NCBI GenBank assembly: GCA_964291375.2
Contig: OZ219809.1
Location: 124,001 to 188,000, forward strand
Length of the DNA: 64,000 nucleotides
Origin: 3107 sp001483205
GTDB lineage: Bacteria; Pseudomonadota; Alphaproteobacteria; Rhodobacterales; Rhodobacteraceae
Reading direction: 5' to 3'
Under the pieces are notes generated by a model. It was not told the origin of the DNA. It did no database searches and worked only from the letters and a program-made list of their open reading frames with translations. Position 1 is the first letter of the stretch. Every line of letters begins with the position of its first letter. Shown in pieces: positions 1 to 9,401 of the stretch. The translations under genes and the position numbers were made by a program.

Positions 1-2
1 TC

Positions 3-836
3 GCCACGCTCAGGGCTCTGTCCGGGGAGCGATGCACCGCCGTCTACGGCGTTCCCACCATGTTCGTCGCCATGCTTCAGGAGCTCGAAGGCAAGAGCTT
101 CGATCTTGGCGCGCTGCGGACGGGCATCATGGCCGGGGCACCCTGCCCGATAGACGTGATGGAACGGGTCAACAACCGGATGAACATGCGGGACGTGACC
201 ATCTGCTACGGCATGACGGAAACCTCTCCCGTTTCCTTCCAGAGCCTCGTCGATGATCAGATTGACAAGAGATGCAGCACGGTCGGGCGCGTTCATCCCC
301 ATCTTGAAGTGAAGATCGTGGATTCGGAGGGCAATATCGTGCCTGTCGGCGAGCAGGGCGAACTCTGCACGCGCGGTTACTCGGTGATGAAAGGCTATTG
401 GGGGGATGATGAGCGCACCCGTGAAAGCATCAAGGACGGATGGATGCACACCGGCGATCTGGCAACCTTCGATGATGAAGGTTTCTGCTCGATCATTGGC
501 CGGGTGAAGGACATGATCATTCGCAGTGGCGAGAACATCTATCCGCGTGAGATCGAGGAATATTTGTTTCGACACCCGGAGGTTTCCGAGGCGCAGGTGT
601 TCGGAATACCGGATGAGACATACGGCGAAGTGGTTTGCGCCTGGGTCATCGCAAAGCCCGGCAGCAGCCTCACGGAAGACGCGATCAGGCAATTCTGTCA
701 GGGGCAGATTGCGCATTACAAGGTGCCGCAACACATTCGGATCGTTGATGAGATTCCGATGACGATAACCGGCAAGCCTCAGAAATTTGTCATGCGGGAC
801 AGGATGGTGGAGATGCTGTCCGGGGCGGCGGACTGA
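3..836 (+). CDS. Acyl-CoA synthetase (AMP-binding), C-terminal part, 5' end outside window
   Basis: The frame is open from the first bases of the window, so the N-terminal half lies upstream. Visible motifs are YGVPTMF near the left edge, the adenylation motif YGMTETSP, the hinge-region aspartate in GWMHTGDLA, the GRVKDMIIRSGENIYPREIEE linker region, and the C-terminal ITGKPQK with the acylation lysine. The family activates a carboxylic acid to its CoA thioester through an acyl-AMP. It most resembles medium-chain acyl-CoA synthetases of the ACSF2 type. Lying 55 bp upstream of isovaleryl-CoA dehydrogenase, it probably feeds a branched or medium-chain acid such as isovalerate into the same pathway; the substrate is inference. 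Confidence 0.88.
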   Translation, partial: ATLRALSGERCTAVYGVPTMFVAMLQELEGKSFDLGALRTGIMAGAPCPIDVMERVNNRMNMRDVTICYGMTETSPVSFQSLVDDQIDKRCSTVGRVHPHLEVKIVDSEGNIVPVGEQGELCTRGYSVMKGYWGDDERTRESIKDGWMHTGDLATFDDEGFCSIIGRVKDMIIRSGENIYPREIEEYLFRHPEVSEAQVFGIPDETYGEVVCAWVIAKPGSSLTEDAIRQFCQGQIAHYKVPQHIRIVDEIPMTITGKPQKFVMRDRMVEMLSGAAD

Positions 837-891
837 TCCCCCGCACTCGCGTGAACATCTGTCTGCCCGCGGGCGGCGCAAGGGAGAAAAC

Positions 892-2055
892 ATGTTTCTC
901 GGCACCATGAATTTCGATCTCGGAAGCGAGGTCAACGCGCTCAGGGAAATGGTCCACCGCTGGGCGCAGGAGCGTGTCAGGCCGCTGGCGGCCAGGATTG
1001 ATGAAAAGAACGAATTTCCCCATGAGCTCTGGGCAGAGATGGGAAAGCTGGGCCTTCTCGGCATCACCGTGCCGGAAGCGGATGGTGGCTCCGGCATGGG
1101 CTATCTGGCTCATGCCGTCGCGGTCGAGGAAATTGCCCGCGCGAGCGCATCGGTCTCGCTCAGCTATGGCGCACATTCGAATCTGTGCGTCAATCAGATA
1201 AGTCTGAACGGCAGTGACGCGCAAAAGTCGAAATTCCTGCCCGATCTCATTTCGGGCAGGAGTGTGGGCGCACTCGCGATGTCAGAGGCCGGGGCAGGCT
1301 CTGATGTTATGGGCATGAAGCTGTCCGCAGAGAAGGTAAACGGATATTACCGGCTCAACGGCACCAAATTCTGGATCACGAATGGCAAAGAGGCCGATAC
1401 GCTGGTCGTTTACGCTCGGACCGATCCCGGTCCCGATTCCGGGGGCCTGACAGCATTTCTTGTTGAAAAGGATATGCCGGGCTTCACCTGCTCGAGCCAT
1501 TTCGACAAGCTGGGGATGCGGGGGTCGAATACGGTCGAGTTGATCTTTGAGGATGTGGATGTGCCGCTCAGAAATGTGCTCGGACAAGAAGGCAGGGGTG
1601 TCAAGGTTCTGATGTCGGGCCTTGATTATGAGCGCGTGGTGCTTTCCGGTATTGGTTGCGGGATAATGGCCGCCTGTCTGGATGAAATCATGCCCTATAT
1701 GGTTGAGCGCAAGCAGTTTGGCCGCAGCATCGGCAGTTTTCAACTCATGCAGGGCAAGATCGCCGACATCTATACACGGATGAACTCGGCGCGCGCGTAT
1801 GTCTATGAGGTTGCCCGCGCCTGCGACCGGGGCGAGGTCACGCGACAGGACGCCGCCGCCTGTGTTCTCTATGCCTCTGAGGCCGCCATGGCGGTCGCGC
1901 ATCAGGCGGTTCAGGCCATGGGCGGGGCCGGTTTTATGAATGAGGCACCGGTCAGCCGCATCTTCCGCGATGCCAAGCTGATGGAAATCGGCGCGGGAAC
2001 GTCGGAAATCCGCCGGATGCTGATAGGCCGCGAACTGATGGGGTTGATGCGCTGA
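892..2055 (+). CDS. ivd: Isovaleryl-CoA dehydrogenase
   Basis: A 387-residue acyl-CoA dehydrogenase that oxidises isovaleryl-CoA to 3-methylcrotonyl-CoA using FAD, passing electrons to ETF. The start ATG follows AGGGAGAAA at good spacing; the frame is open further upstream but overlaps the previous gene without a better ribosome site. Acyl-CoA dehydrogenase signatures AMSEAGAGSDV and the C-terminal QAMGGAGFMNEAPVSRIFRDAK region are present. The catalytic glutamate falls at residue 247 in GLDYERVVLSG, the helix-G position typical of isovaleryl-CoA dehydrogenases rather than of medium-chain enzymes. The stop codon overlaps the next start (TGATG), so the genes are translationally coupled in the leucine-degradation operon. 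Confidence 0.93.
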   Translation: MFLGTMNFDLGSEVNALREMVHRWAQERVRPLAARIDEKNEFPHELWAEMGKLGLLGITVPEADGGSGMGYLAHAVAVEEIARASASVSLSYGAHSNLCVNQISLNGSDAQKSKFLPDLISGRSVGALAMSEAGAGSDVMGMKLSAEKVNGYYRLNGTKFWITNGKEADTLVVYARTDPGPDSGGLTAFLVEKDMPGFTCSSHFDKLGMRGSNTVELIFEDVDVPLRNVLGQEGRGVKVLMSGLDYERVVLSGIGCGIMAACLDEIMPYMVERKQFGRSIGSFQLMQGKIADIYTRMNSARAYVYEVARACDRGEVTRQDAAACVLYASEAAMAVAHQAVQAMGGAGFMNEAPVSRIFRDAKLMEIGAGTSEIRRMLIGRELMGLMR

Positions 2056-3662
2056 TGCCGGTTCTTGCCTCTGACATATCCCCCAAATCGGAAACCTTTC
2101 GGGCAAATCTGGCGGCGCATCAGTCCGCGCTGGATGTGATCAGGGCTGCGGAACAGGCCTGCATCGGCGGCGGGGGAGAGGCCTCCAGAACGCGCCATAC
2201 GGCCAGAGGCAAGATGTTGCCGCGCGACCGGGTGGCGGCGCTGATTGATCCGGGGTCTCCGTTTCTGGAGGTCGGGCTGTTTGCCGCGTTCGGTCTCTAT
2301 GACGATGCGTGCCCGGCAGCCGGGATCATCGCAGGCGTGGCAAGGGTCAGGGACCGCGACGTGATGATCATCTGCAACGACGCCACCGTCAAGGGCGGCA
2401 CCTATTATCCGATGACGGTCAAAAAACATCTGCGCGCCCAGAGGATCGCAGAGGAAAATCATCTGCCCTGCATCTATCTGGTCGATTCCGGGGGGGCCAA
2501 CCTGCCCAATCAGGACGAAGTTTTCCCCGACGAAAACCACTTTGGCCGCATCTTCTATAACCAGGCCGTCATGTCGGCCAAGGGCATTCCGCAAATCGCC
2601 GTGGTGATGGGATCATGCACCGCAGGCGGGGCCTATGTTCCGGCCATGTCCGACATATCCGTCATTGTCAGGGATCAGGGGACGATCTTTCTTGCCGGGC
2701 CGCCTCTGGTCAGGGCCGCCACCGGCGAGGTGGTGACAGCCGAAGACCTTGGCGGCGGCGATGTCCACACGCGCCTGTCCGGTGTGGCCGACTATCTGGC
2801 GCACAATGACGCTCATGCCTTGGCCATCGCCCGTGAGGTCGTCGGCAATCTCAACCGGCGCAAGGCCCCCGACATCGCGCTTCGCACACCCGAAGAACCG
2901 GCCTATGACCCGGACGAAATTCCGGGCATCGTTCCTGCGGACCTCAGAACGCCATATGATATTCGTGAGGTCATCGCCCGCATCACCGATGGCTCGCGCT
3001 TTGACGAGTTCAAGGCGCGATACGGCACGACGCTGGTTTGCGGCTTTGCCCATATCACGGGCATACCGGTCGGGATCATCGCCAATAACGGCATCCTGTT
3101 TTCCGAGGCGGCGCTCAAGGGCACCCATTTCGTCGAGCTGTGTTCCCGGCGCAAGACCCCGCTGGTGTTTCTGCAAAACATCACCGGCTTCATGGTCGGA
3201 CGAAAATATGAAACCGGGGGCATCGCGAAAGACGGGGCCAAGCTGGTCACGGCTGTGGCGACCACGTCGGTTCCGAAGATCACCATGCTTGTCGGCGGTT
3301 CGTTCGGCGCGGGCAATTACGGCATGTGCGGACGCGCCTTTTCGCCACGCTTCCTGTGGACATGGCCCAATTCGCGCATCGCCGTCATGGGGGGTGAGCA
3401 GGCCGCAGATGTGCTTGCAACCGTCAGGCGGGATGTGATCGAGCGCAAGGGCGGGGTCTGGTCCGAAGAGGAAGAGGTGGCCTTCAGGCAACCGACAATC
3501 GACATGTTCGAGGAGCAAAGCCACCCGCTCTACGCCTCGGCCAGGCTTTGGGATGACGGCATTGTCGATCCGCGTAAAAGCCGTCAGGTGCTGGCGCTCA
3601 GCCTTGCCGCCGCTCTGAACGCCCCGATTGCCGACACCCAGTTCGGCGTGTTCAGAATGTAG
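2055..3662 (+). CDS. mccB: Methylcrotonyl-CoA carboxylase carboxyltransferase (beta) subunit
   Basis: This 535-residue carboxyltransferase has the two crotonase-fold halves of the acyl-CoA carboxylase beta family. VDSGGANLPNQDEVFPDENHFGRI and the MGSCTAGGAYVPAMSD oxyanion region lie in the first half; GGSFGAGNYGMCGRAFSPRF lies in the second. The family transfers carboxyl from biotin to 3-methylcrotonyl-CoA to give 3-methylglutaconyl-CoA. The length and the position between ivd and a biotin-carrying alpha subunit argue for MCC rather than propionyl-CoA carboxylase. The start ATG overlaps the ivd stop by one base. Confidence 0.94.
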   Translation: MPVLASDISPKSETFRANLAAHQSALDVIRAAEQACIGGGGEASRTRHTARGKMLPRDRVAALIDPGSPFLEVGLFAAFGLYDDACPAAGIIAGVARVRDRDVMIICNDATVKGGTYYPMTVKKHLRAQRIAEENHLPCIYLVDSGGANLPNQDEVFPDENHFGRIFYNQAVMSAKGIPQIAVVMGSCTAGGAYVPAMSDISVIVRDQGTIFLAGPPLVRAATGEVVTAEDLGGGDVHTRLSGVADYLAHNDAHALAIAREVVGNLNRRKAPDIALRTPEEPAYDPDEIPGIVPADLRTPYDIREVIARITDGSRFDEFKARYGTTLVCGFAHITGIPVGIIANNGILFSEAALKGTHFVELCSRRKTPLVFLQNITGFMVGRKYETGGIAKDGAKLVTAVATTSVPKITMLVGGSFGAGNYGMCGRAFSPRFLWTWPNSRIAVMGGEQAADVLATVRRDVIERKGGVWSEEEEVAFRQPTIDMFEEQSHPLYASARLWDDGIVDPRKSRQVLALSLAAALNAPIADTQFGVFRM

Positions 3663-3671
3663 GGGGCGGCC

Positions 3672-5699
3672 GTGTTCAGGAAAATACTGATTGCAAACCG
3701 CGGTGAAATCGCCTGCCGGGTCATTGCCACGGCACGGCGGCTTGGCATCCGAACCATTGCCGTCTACTCCGTGGCCGATGCGGGCGCGAAACATGTGGCC
3801 ATGGCGGACGAAGCCTTTCTGATCGGCCCTGCGCCCGTAGCAGACAGCTATTTGCGCGGGGATGTGATCATCGGCTGCGCCCTGAAATCCGGGGCAGAGG
3901 CAATCCACCCCGGCTATGGGTTCCTTGCCGAAAACCCGGGTTTTGTCAGGGCCGTTGAAAAGGCCGGGCTGGTCTTTATCGGCCCCCCGGCGGACGCCAT
4001 CGAGGCAATGGGCCTGAAGGACGCCGCCAAAGAACGGATGCAGCAGGCAGGTGTCCCGATTGTGCCCGGCTATCACGGCGACAATCAGGATCCGGCGTTT
4101 CTGGACGGACAGGCCGACAGGATCGGCTATCCGGTTCTGATCAAGGCCCGCGCCGGGGGCGGCGGCAGGGGGATGCGGCGCGTCGAAGACCCGGCAGATT
4201 TTCGCACCAGCCTTGAAAGCGCACAGCGAGAGGCCGAGGCGGGCTTTGGCGACCCGGTGTGCCTGATCGAAAGATACATTCCCCGACCACGCCATATCGA
4301 GATGCAGGTGTTCGGCGACACCCACGGCAATGTCATCCACCTTTTTGAACGCGACTGTTCCCTGCAACGACGTCATCAGAAGGTCATTGAGGAAGCCCCC
4401 GCGCCCGGAATGACCGCCGGGGTCCGCGATGCCATGGGCAGGGCGGCCATCGAAGCGGCCAGGGCCATCGGATATTCCGGGGCGGGAACCGTCGAATTTA
4501 TCGCCGACGGGTCCGGGCCGCTGCGCAGCGACGGCTTCTGGTTCATGGAAATGAACACGCGGCTTCAGGTCGAGCACCCGGTTTCCGAGGCCATCACCGG
4601 GCTGGATTTCGTGGAGCTTCAACTGCGCGTGGCCGCCGGTGAGCCGCTGCCGGTTTCGCAAGACACTGTGTCGATCAACGGCTGGTCGTTCGAGGCACGG
4701 GTCTATGCGGAAGATGTGCGCAGGGGCTTTCTGCCCGCAACCGGCACGGTCGCGCATCTGTCATCCCCCGATGGCGCGGAATTTGAGAAGGGCGCGCTGC
4801 GCATCGACAGCGGCATTCGGCAGGGGGACGTGATCAGCTCCCACTATGACCCGATGATCGCCAAGGTGATCGTTCATGGCCCGACGCGGACTGCGGCGCT
4901 CAACATGCTGACGCGCGCCCTAGGCCAGCATCGTGTCGGCGGAACGCTGACCAACCTCGCATTTCTGTCTGCCCTATCCGCGCATGAGGGTTTTGCCTCT
5001 GGCGAGGTCGATACCGACCTGATTGCGCGCGATACGGACTTGCTGACACGGGCCGGGCAGCCTGATGAGGTGGTCATTTCTCTGGCGGCGCTCGCTTCGC
5101 TTGGGCTTATCGGCGCGGCGGAGCGCAAGGGGGCTGACCCTGTTCCCGAGCACTCCCCCCGTTTCGGCTGGCATTTCGGCTGGCGGCACTGGTCGCCCGC
5201 ATATCACAAGACCACGGTCGCGTTCGCTGATGAACAGTTCGACCGAACGGTTTGGATCGAGGGCCACAACAGGTTTTCTGTTGTCGCAGATGACGGCGTG
5301 CAAGTCATTGAAACTGTTTATGTACGGGGGGATGTGATGGTCACGTCCGGCGGCCACCGGATGCCCTTTCACCTGAACCGACAAGGCAGTTCGATTGATA
5401 TTTGGCAGGACGGAGCCTGCTTTTCATTCCGGGTTCCCGACCCGACGCAAGGCGATACGGGCGATACACACGCCGCCCATCTGATCACCGCCCCGATGCC
5501 GGGCACGGTCACAACCATTGATGCCGCCGATGGAGTCGGGGTAAGCGCCGGTGAGCGGCTGCTGGTTCTCGAGGCGATGAAAATGGAACATGCGCTGTCT
5601 GCCCCGCGCGATGCGGTGATCAGAAAGGTTCTGGTCATGGCCGGTGAGCAGGTGCAGGAGGGGGCCGTGCTGATCAAACTGGAGCCGGACGATGAATGA
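3672..5699 (+). CDS. mccA: Methylcrotonyl-CoA carboxylase biotin-carrying (alpha) subunit
   Basis: A 675-residue biotin-dependent carboxylase subunit. The N-terminal ATP-grasp biotin carboxylase domain begins FRKILIANRGEIACRV and contains the glycine-rich loop RAGGGGRGMR and the MEMNTRLQVEHPV active-site motif. The C-terminal biotinyl domain carries EAMKMEH, with the biotinylated lysine at residue 637. The best start is a GTG 9 bases after mccB. It carboxylates biotin with ATP and bicarbonate and supplies MccB. It overlaps the HMG-CoA lyase start by 8 bases, typical of a tight operon. Confidence 0.95.
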   Translation: MFRKILIANRGEIACRVIATARRLGIRTIAVYSVADAGAKHVAMADEAFLIGPAPVADSYLRGDVIIGCALKSGAEAIHPGYGFLAENPGFVRAVEKAGLVFIGPPADAIEAMGLKDAAKERMQQAGVPIVPGYHGDNQDPAFLDGQADRIGYPVLIKARAGGGGRGMRRVEDPADFRTSLESAQREAEAGFGDPVCLIERYIPRPRHIEMQVFGDTHGNVIHLFERDCSLQRRHQKVIEEAPAPGMTAGVRDAMGRAAIEAARAIGYSGAGTVEFIADGSGPLRSDGFWFMEMNTRLQVEHPVSEAITGLDFVELQLRVAAGEPLPVSQDTVSINGWSFEARVYAEDVRRGFLPATGTVAHLSSPDGAEFEKGALRIDSGIRQGDVISSHYDPMIAKVIVHGPTRTAALNMLTRALGQHRVGGTLTNLAFLSALSAHEGFASGEVDTDLIARDTDLLTRAGQPDEVVISLAALASLGLIGAAERKGADPVPEHSPRFGWHFGWRHWSPAYHKTTVAFADEQFDRTVWIEGHNRFSVVADDGVQVIETVYVRGDVMVTSGGHRMPFHLNRQGSSIDIWQDGACFSFRVPDPTQGDTGDTHAAHLITAPMPGTVTTIDAADGVGVSAGERLLVLEAMKMEHALSAPRDAVIRKVLVMAGEQVQEGAVLIKLEPDDE

Positions 5700-6552
5700 A
5701 AGCGTCAGTCTGGTTGAGGTCGGGCCTCGGGACGGGCTTCAGAACGAAACCCGTATCATCCCGACAGCCCGCAAGGTGAAACTGGTTGATGAACTGGCAC
5801 GATGCGGACTGAGGCGCATAGAAGTCACCAGTTTCGTTCGCCCCGAACGGGTTCCGCAACTGGCGGATGCCGGGGACGTGATGGCGGGCATCACCCGCCG
5901 GTCCGATGTGTCATATTCCGCTCTGACCCCGAATCTGAAAGGCATGGAGCAGGCGATGAAATACAGGCCCGATGAGATTGCCGTGTTCACCTCGGCGTCC
6001 GAAGGGTTTTGCCAGCGCAACATCAACTGTTCGGTCCGAGAAAGTCTTGCGCGCTTTCGACCGGTTCTTGATGCAGCGTGGGCGGCGGGCCTGCCCGTTC
6101 GCGGTTATGTCTCTTGCGTGATCGACTGCCCATTTGACGGCCCTGTCGCCCCGGATCAGGTTGCCCGCGTTGCACAGGCGCTTGACGGCCTTGGGTGCCG
6201 AGAGGTCAGCCTGGGCGATACCACCGGTTCCGGCACGCCGGAGCGCATCGCTGACATGCTGGCATCGGTTCTTAAGGTGATCCCGGCGGAACGACTGGCC
6301 GGACATTACCACGACACCGGGGGTCATGCGCTGGAGAATATCCGCGTCAGCCTCGACGCCGGTCTTCGTGTGTTCGACAGCGCCGTCGGGGGCTTGGGCG
6401 GCTGCCCTTTCGCACCGGGGGCTAAAGGAAACGTCGCCACGGAATCGGTTGTCGGGATGCTCCGGCGCGAGGGCTATGAAGCTGGTGTTGACCTTGAGCG
6501 GCTGGTCTCGGTGGCTGTCCCGATGGCCCATTCGATGAGGAGCACCCGATGA
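5692..6552 (+). CDS. mvaB: Hydroxymethylglutaryl-CoA lyase
   Basis: A 286-residue HMG-CoA lyase that splits HMG-CoA into acetyl-CoA and acetoacetate, the last step of leucine breakdown. EVGPRDGLQNE near the N-terminus supplies the catalytic arginine and metal-binding aspartate, HYHDTGG supplies metal-binding histidines, and GGLGGCPFAPGAKGN is the family signature with the catalytic cysteine. The length fits bacterial enzymes (about 285-300). It overlaps mccA by 8 bases and the hydratase gene by 4 (ATGA). Confidence 0.95.
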   Translation: MNESVSLVEVGPRDGLQNETRIIPTARKVKLVDELARCGLRRIEVTSFVRPERVPQLADAGDVMAGITRRSDVSYSALTPNLKGMEQAMKYRPDEIAVFTSASEGFCQRNINCSVRESLARFRPVLDAAWAAGLPVRGYVSCVIDCPFDGPVAPDQVARVAQALDGLGCREVSLGDTTGSGTPERIADMLASVLKVIPAERLAGHYHDTGGHALENIRVSLDAGLRVFDSAVGGLGGCPFAPGAKGNVATESVVGMLRREGYEAGVDLERLVSVAVPMAHSMRSTR

Positions 6553-7319
6553 GCACGTATGAGACGATTTCGGTGACGGTCGATGAACGCGGCGTTGCCG
6601 GTATCGCGTTGGCCCGCCCGGAAAAGCGCAACGCCCTGTCGGCAACGATGATCGGCGAGCTGACCGAATTTGCCGGGGCAGAGGCGCATTCCGGTCGTTT
6701 CAGGGTCGCGGTTCTGTCCGGCAGGGGGGATTGTTTTTGTGCCGGGGGTGATCTGGGCTGGATGAAAGCCCAGATGGATGCCGACCGGGAAACGCGCATG
6801 AACGCGGCGCGGGCGGTCGCCGGTATGCTGAAGGCGCTGAATGAGATGCCGATACCGTTGATCGGTAAGGTGCATGGTGGGGCCTTTGGCGGGGGTATCG
6901 GCCTGATCTCGGTGTGTGATGTTGCGATTGCCGGGGTCGAAACCAAGTTCGGGCTGACAGAGACCCGCCTTGGGCTGATTCCGGCCACCATTGGCCCCTA
7001 TGTGCTGACCCGTCTGGGGGCGGGGATGGCCCGGCGGGTCTTCATGTCCGGGCGGATTTTTGGTGCCGATGAAGCGGTTCGGATGGGCCTGATTGCGGGG
7101 GCTTGTGTTGCGGATGAGCTTGATGCGCGGGTTGAGGCGGAAATCACCCCTTATCTGAGCGCAGCCCCCGGTGCAGTTGCCGCGGCGAAAGCCTTTGCCC
7201 GGCGTCTTGGCGGGGCCATAACCGATGAGGTCATCGAAGACAGCGCCCGAAGGTTGGCCGACATCTGGGAAACCCCGGAAGCCCGCGAAAGGATAGGCGC
7301 ATTCCTTGCCAAACGCTAG
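6549..7319 (+). CDS. Methylglutaconyl-CoA hydratase (enoyl-CoA hydratase family)
   Basis: A 256-residue crotonase-fold protein with the oxyanion-hole segments SGRGDCFCAGGDLGWM and GKVHGGAFGGGIGLISVCD. The other operon members cover every other step of leucine degradation, so hydration of 3-methylglutaconyl-CoA to HMG-CoA is the expected reaction (gene names liuC or gnyH in other bacteria). The stop codon TAG belongs to the CTAG that borders the following insertion sequence, so the element landed exactly at the gene end. The C-terminus (AFLAKR) looks natural in length, so function is probably intact. Confidence 0.88.
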   Translation: MSTYETISVTVDERGVAGIALARPEKRNALSATMIGELTEFAGAEAHSGRFRVAVLSGRGDCFCAGGDLGWMKAQMDADRETRMNAARAVAGMLKALNEMPIPLIGKVHGGAFGGGIGLISVCDVAIAGVETKFGLTETRLGLIPATIGPYVLTRLGAGMARRVFMSGRIFGADEAVRMGLIAGACVADELDARVEAEITPYLSAAPGAVAAAKAFARRLGGAITDEVIEDSARRLADIWETPEARERIGAFLAKR

Positions 7320-8154
7320 GGTGTAAACTCATAAATACCATATGACGATGGCGGCGATCTGTGCTGCGGCGAGGAATGTTTCCGGGCATCGGAAGGTGCG
7401 CAAAGACAGTTGCCGCCAGTCCTTGAGCCGATTGAACATGCGTTCGATGATGTTGCGGGACTTGTAAAGCGCGGCGTCGTATTCGCACTGCGCCTTGCGG
7501 TTTCTGCGCGGCGGGATGCAGGGGGTCGCGCCGATGCCGGCCAGCCATTGGCGCAGGTGATCGGCGTCGTATCCCCGGTCGGCGATGACGGTGGCACCCT
7601 TACGGACATGACCTTCAAGGCATTGACGCGCTTGGGTAATCTCAGCCCGATTGCCCGCGGTGATGTGCAGACGGACAGGCTTGCCCGCCCCGTCACAGAC
7701 CAGATGCAGCTTCGTGTTCAGCCCGCCTCTGGTGCGTCCGATCGCCCGCCCGTCGCCGGGGTTTTTTTGACCCCGCCTGCGGCAATGCGATGGGTCTTGA
7801 CGTGACTGGCGTCAATCATCAGCGTCGAAAGGTCGGCTCCCTCCGCCGCCAGGGCCTCGAAAATCCGCTCAAACACGCCTGCTTCCGACCAGCGCCGGTA
7901 GCGGTTGTAAAGCGTCTTTGCCGGGCCGTATTCGGCGGGAACGTCCGACCAGCGGTAGCCCCGTTGCAGGCAGAAGATGATGCCGGAGATCACCCGCCGG
8001 TCATCGACACGCGGCACACCACGGGGTTTGTTCGGCAGTAACGGTTTGATCTTGCTGAATTGTTCTTCGGTGAGGCGGAAATTGCCGGACATCAAACCCT
8101 CCTGTGCTGCGGTTTCCGTCATTGAAGCATAAAACCAATTATAGGTCTACACCC
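7320..8154 (-). mobile_element. IS5-family (IS427-type) insertion sequence, copy 1
   Basis: An 835-bp element bounded by CTAG on both sides (7316-7319 and 8155-8158). Its imperfect terminal inverted repeats read GGTGTAAACTCATAAAT at the left and GGTGTAGACCTATAATT inward from the right. It encodes one transposase in two overlapping frames. The transposase body is nearly identical to copy 2 (8554-9389), but the transposase-start end differs: copies 2 and 3 have AGCGTAGACTTATAAACTG there. Confidence 0.92.
7329..8092 (-). CDS. IS427-type DDE transposase (two frames joined by -1 frameshift)
   Basis: The first frame (8092 down to 7718, starting MSGNFRLTEEQ) carries the helix-turn-helix region and the first catalytic aspartate in LMIDASH. 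The second frame holds VIADRGYDAD (second aspartate) and NIIERMFNRLK (the glutamate) and ends IVIWYL. They overlap at a run of seven A on the coding strand (7762-7768), the usual site of programmed -1 frameshifting in this IS group. An in-frame ATG 30 bases upstream is possible but lacks the ribosome site that precedes MSGNF in the other copies. Confidence 0.88.
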
Positions 8155-8158
8155 TAGG

Positions 8159-8549
8159 CCGGTTGGGTCGTCGGGGGCGGGGTTTAGGGCATAGACCTAT
8201 AAGTGTTTTGTGATTTATATACAAAGTTATATAGACTGATTATATGTTGAGCATGACCTATCCATTGAAGTTCCGCCAGCAGGTTCTGGAGACCCGGGTG
8301 CGCGAAGGGCTGACCATTGCCGAGGTTTCCGAGCGTTTTTGCGTAGGCGTTGCCTCGGTTGTGCGCTGGCTGAAAGACCCCGAGCCGAAGCAGGGCCGGT
8401 CCAAGCCGGTGACGAAGATTGACATGGCTGCTCTTGCGCAGGATGTGCGCGACCACCCGGACGCCTACCAGCATGAACGGGCGGCGCGGTTCGGGGTTTC
8501 GCAGCACGGCATCGGCGCGGCGCTCGGACGCCTCGGGGTGACATATAGC
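8159..8549 (+). pseudogene. IS630-like transposase, N-terminal fragment truncated by IS copy 2
   Basis: From the ATG at 8244 the protein begins MLSMTYPLKFRQQVLETR and continues with two helix-turn-helix units (GLTIAEVSERFCVGVASVVRWL, then HERAARFGVSQHGIGAALGRLG), as in IS630-family transposases. The DDE catalytic part is missing because IS427 copy 2 begins at 8554. No continuation appears on its far side at 9390, so the remainder was deleted. The stretch before the ATG contains TAGGGCATAGACCTATAAG (from about 8184), likely this element's own terminal repeat; it resembles both the IS427 ends and the intergenic repeats of this window. Confidence 0.75.
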
Positions 8550-8553
8550 CTAG

Positions 8554-9389
8554 AGCGTAGACTTATAAACTGATATGTGATTCAAAGCTTTCCATGATGA
8601 AACGAGGGAGGGTTTGATGTCCGGCAATTTCCGCCTCACCGAAGAACAATTCAGCAAGATCAAACCGTTACTGCCGAACAAACCCCGTGGTGTGCCGCGT
8701 GTCGATGACCGGCGGGTGATCTCCGGCATCATCTTCTGCCTGCAACGGGGCTACCGCTGGTCGGACGTTCCCGCCGAATACGGCCCGGCAAAGACGCTTT
8801 ACAACCGCTACCGGCGCTGGTCGGAAGCAGGCGTGTTTGAGCGGCTTTTCGAGGCCCTGGCGGCGGAGGGAGCCGACCTTTCGACGCTGATGATTGATGC
8901 GAGCCATATCAAGGCCCACCGGATCGCCGCGGGCGGGATCAAAAAAACCCCGGCGACGGGCGGGCGATCGGACGCACCAGAGGCGGGCTGAACACGAAGC
9001 TGCATCTGGTCTGTGACGGGGCGGGCAAGCCTGTCCGTCTGCACATCACCGCGGGCAATCGGGCTGAGATTACCCAAGCGCGTCAATGCCTTGAAGGTCA
9101 TGTCCGTAAGGGTGCCACCGTCATCGCCGACCGGGGATACGACGCCGATCACCTGCGCCAATGGCTGGCCGGCATCGGCGCGACCCCCTGCATCCCGCCG
9201 CGCAGAAACCGCAAGGCGCAGTGCGAATACGACGCCGCGCTTTACAAGTCCCGCAACATCATCGAACGCATGTTCAATCGGCTCAAGGACTGGCGGCAAC
9301 TGTCTTTGCGGACCTTCCGATGCCCGGAAACATTCCTCGCCGCAGCACAGATCGCCGCCATCGTCATATGGTATTTATGAGTTTACACC
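8554..9389 (+). mobile_element. IS5-family (IS427-type) insertion sequence, copy 2
   Basis: An 836-bp element, opposite in orientation to copy 1, with ends AGCGTAGACTTATAAACTG (left) and GGTGTAAACTCATAAAT (inward from the right). The left flank is CTAG (8550-8553) and the right flank CTAA (9390-9393). The 4-bp flanks therefore do not match, unlike copies 1 and 3. With the loss of the rest of the IS630-like gene, this suggests a deletion or recombination between copies rather than a simple insertion. Confidence 0.9.
8617..9380 (+). CDS. IS427-type DDE transposase (two frames joined by -1 frameshift)
   Basis: The start ATG follows GAGGGAGGGTTTG. Frame one ends at 8991. Frame two, which lies -1 relative to it, runs to 9380. 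The slippery run of seven A is at 8941-8947 (codons AAA AAA after ATC). DDE residues occur in LMIDASH, VIADRGYDAD and NIIERM. Both frames appear intact, so this copy may still be active. Confidence 0.9.
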
Positions 9390-9401
9390 CTAAACTGCCC
9401 A

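Noticed and set aside
2613..4757. Long minus-strand open frame of 714 codons opposite mccB/mccA
   Set aside because: Both mcc genes on the plus strand show clear family motifs; the minus frame is a GC-codon shadow with no domain signature.
7320..9389. IS copies 1 and 2 as a composite transposon carrying cargo
   Set aside because: The 400 bp between them holds only a broken IS630-like gene, and flanks of copy 2 do not match.
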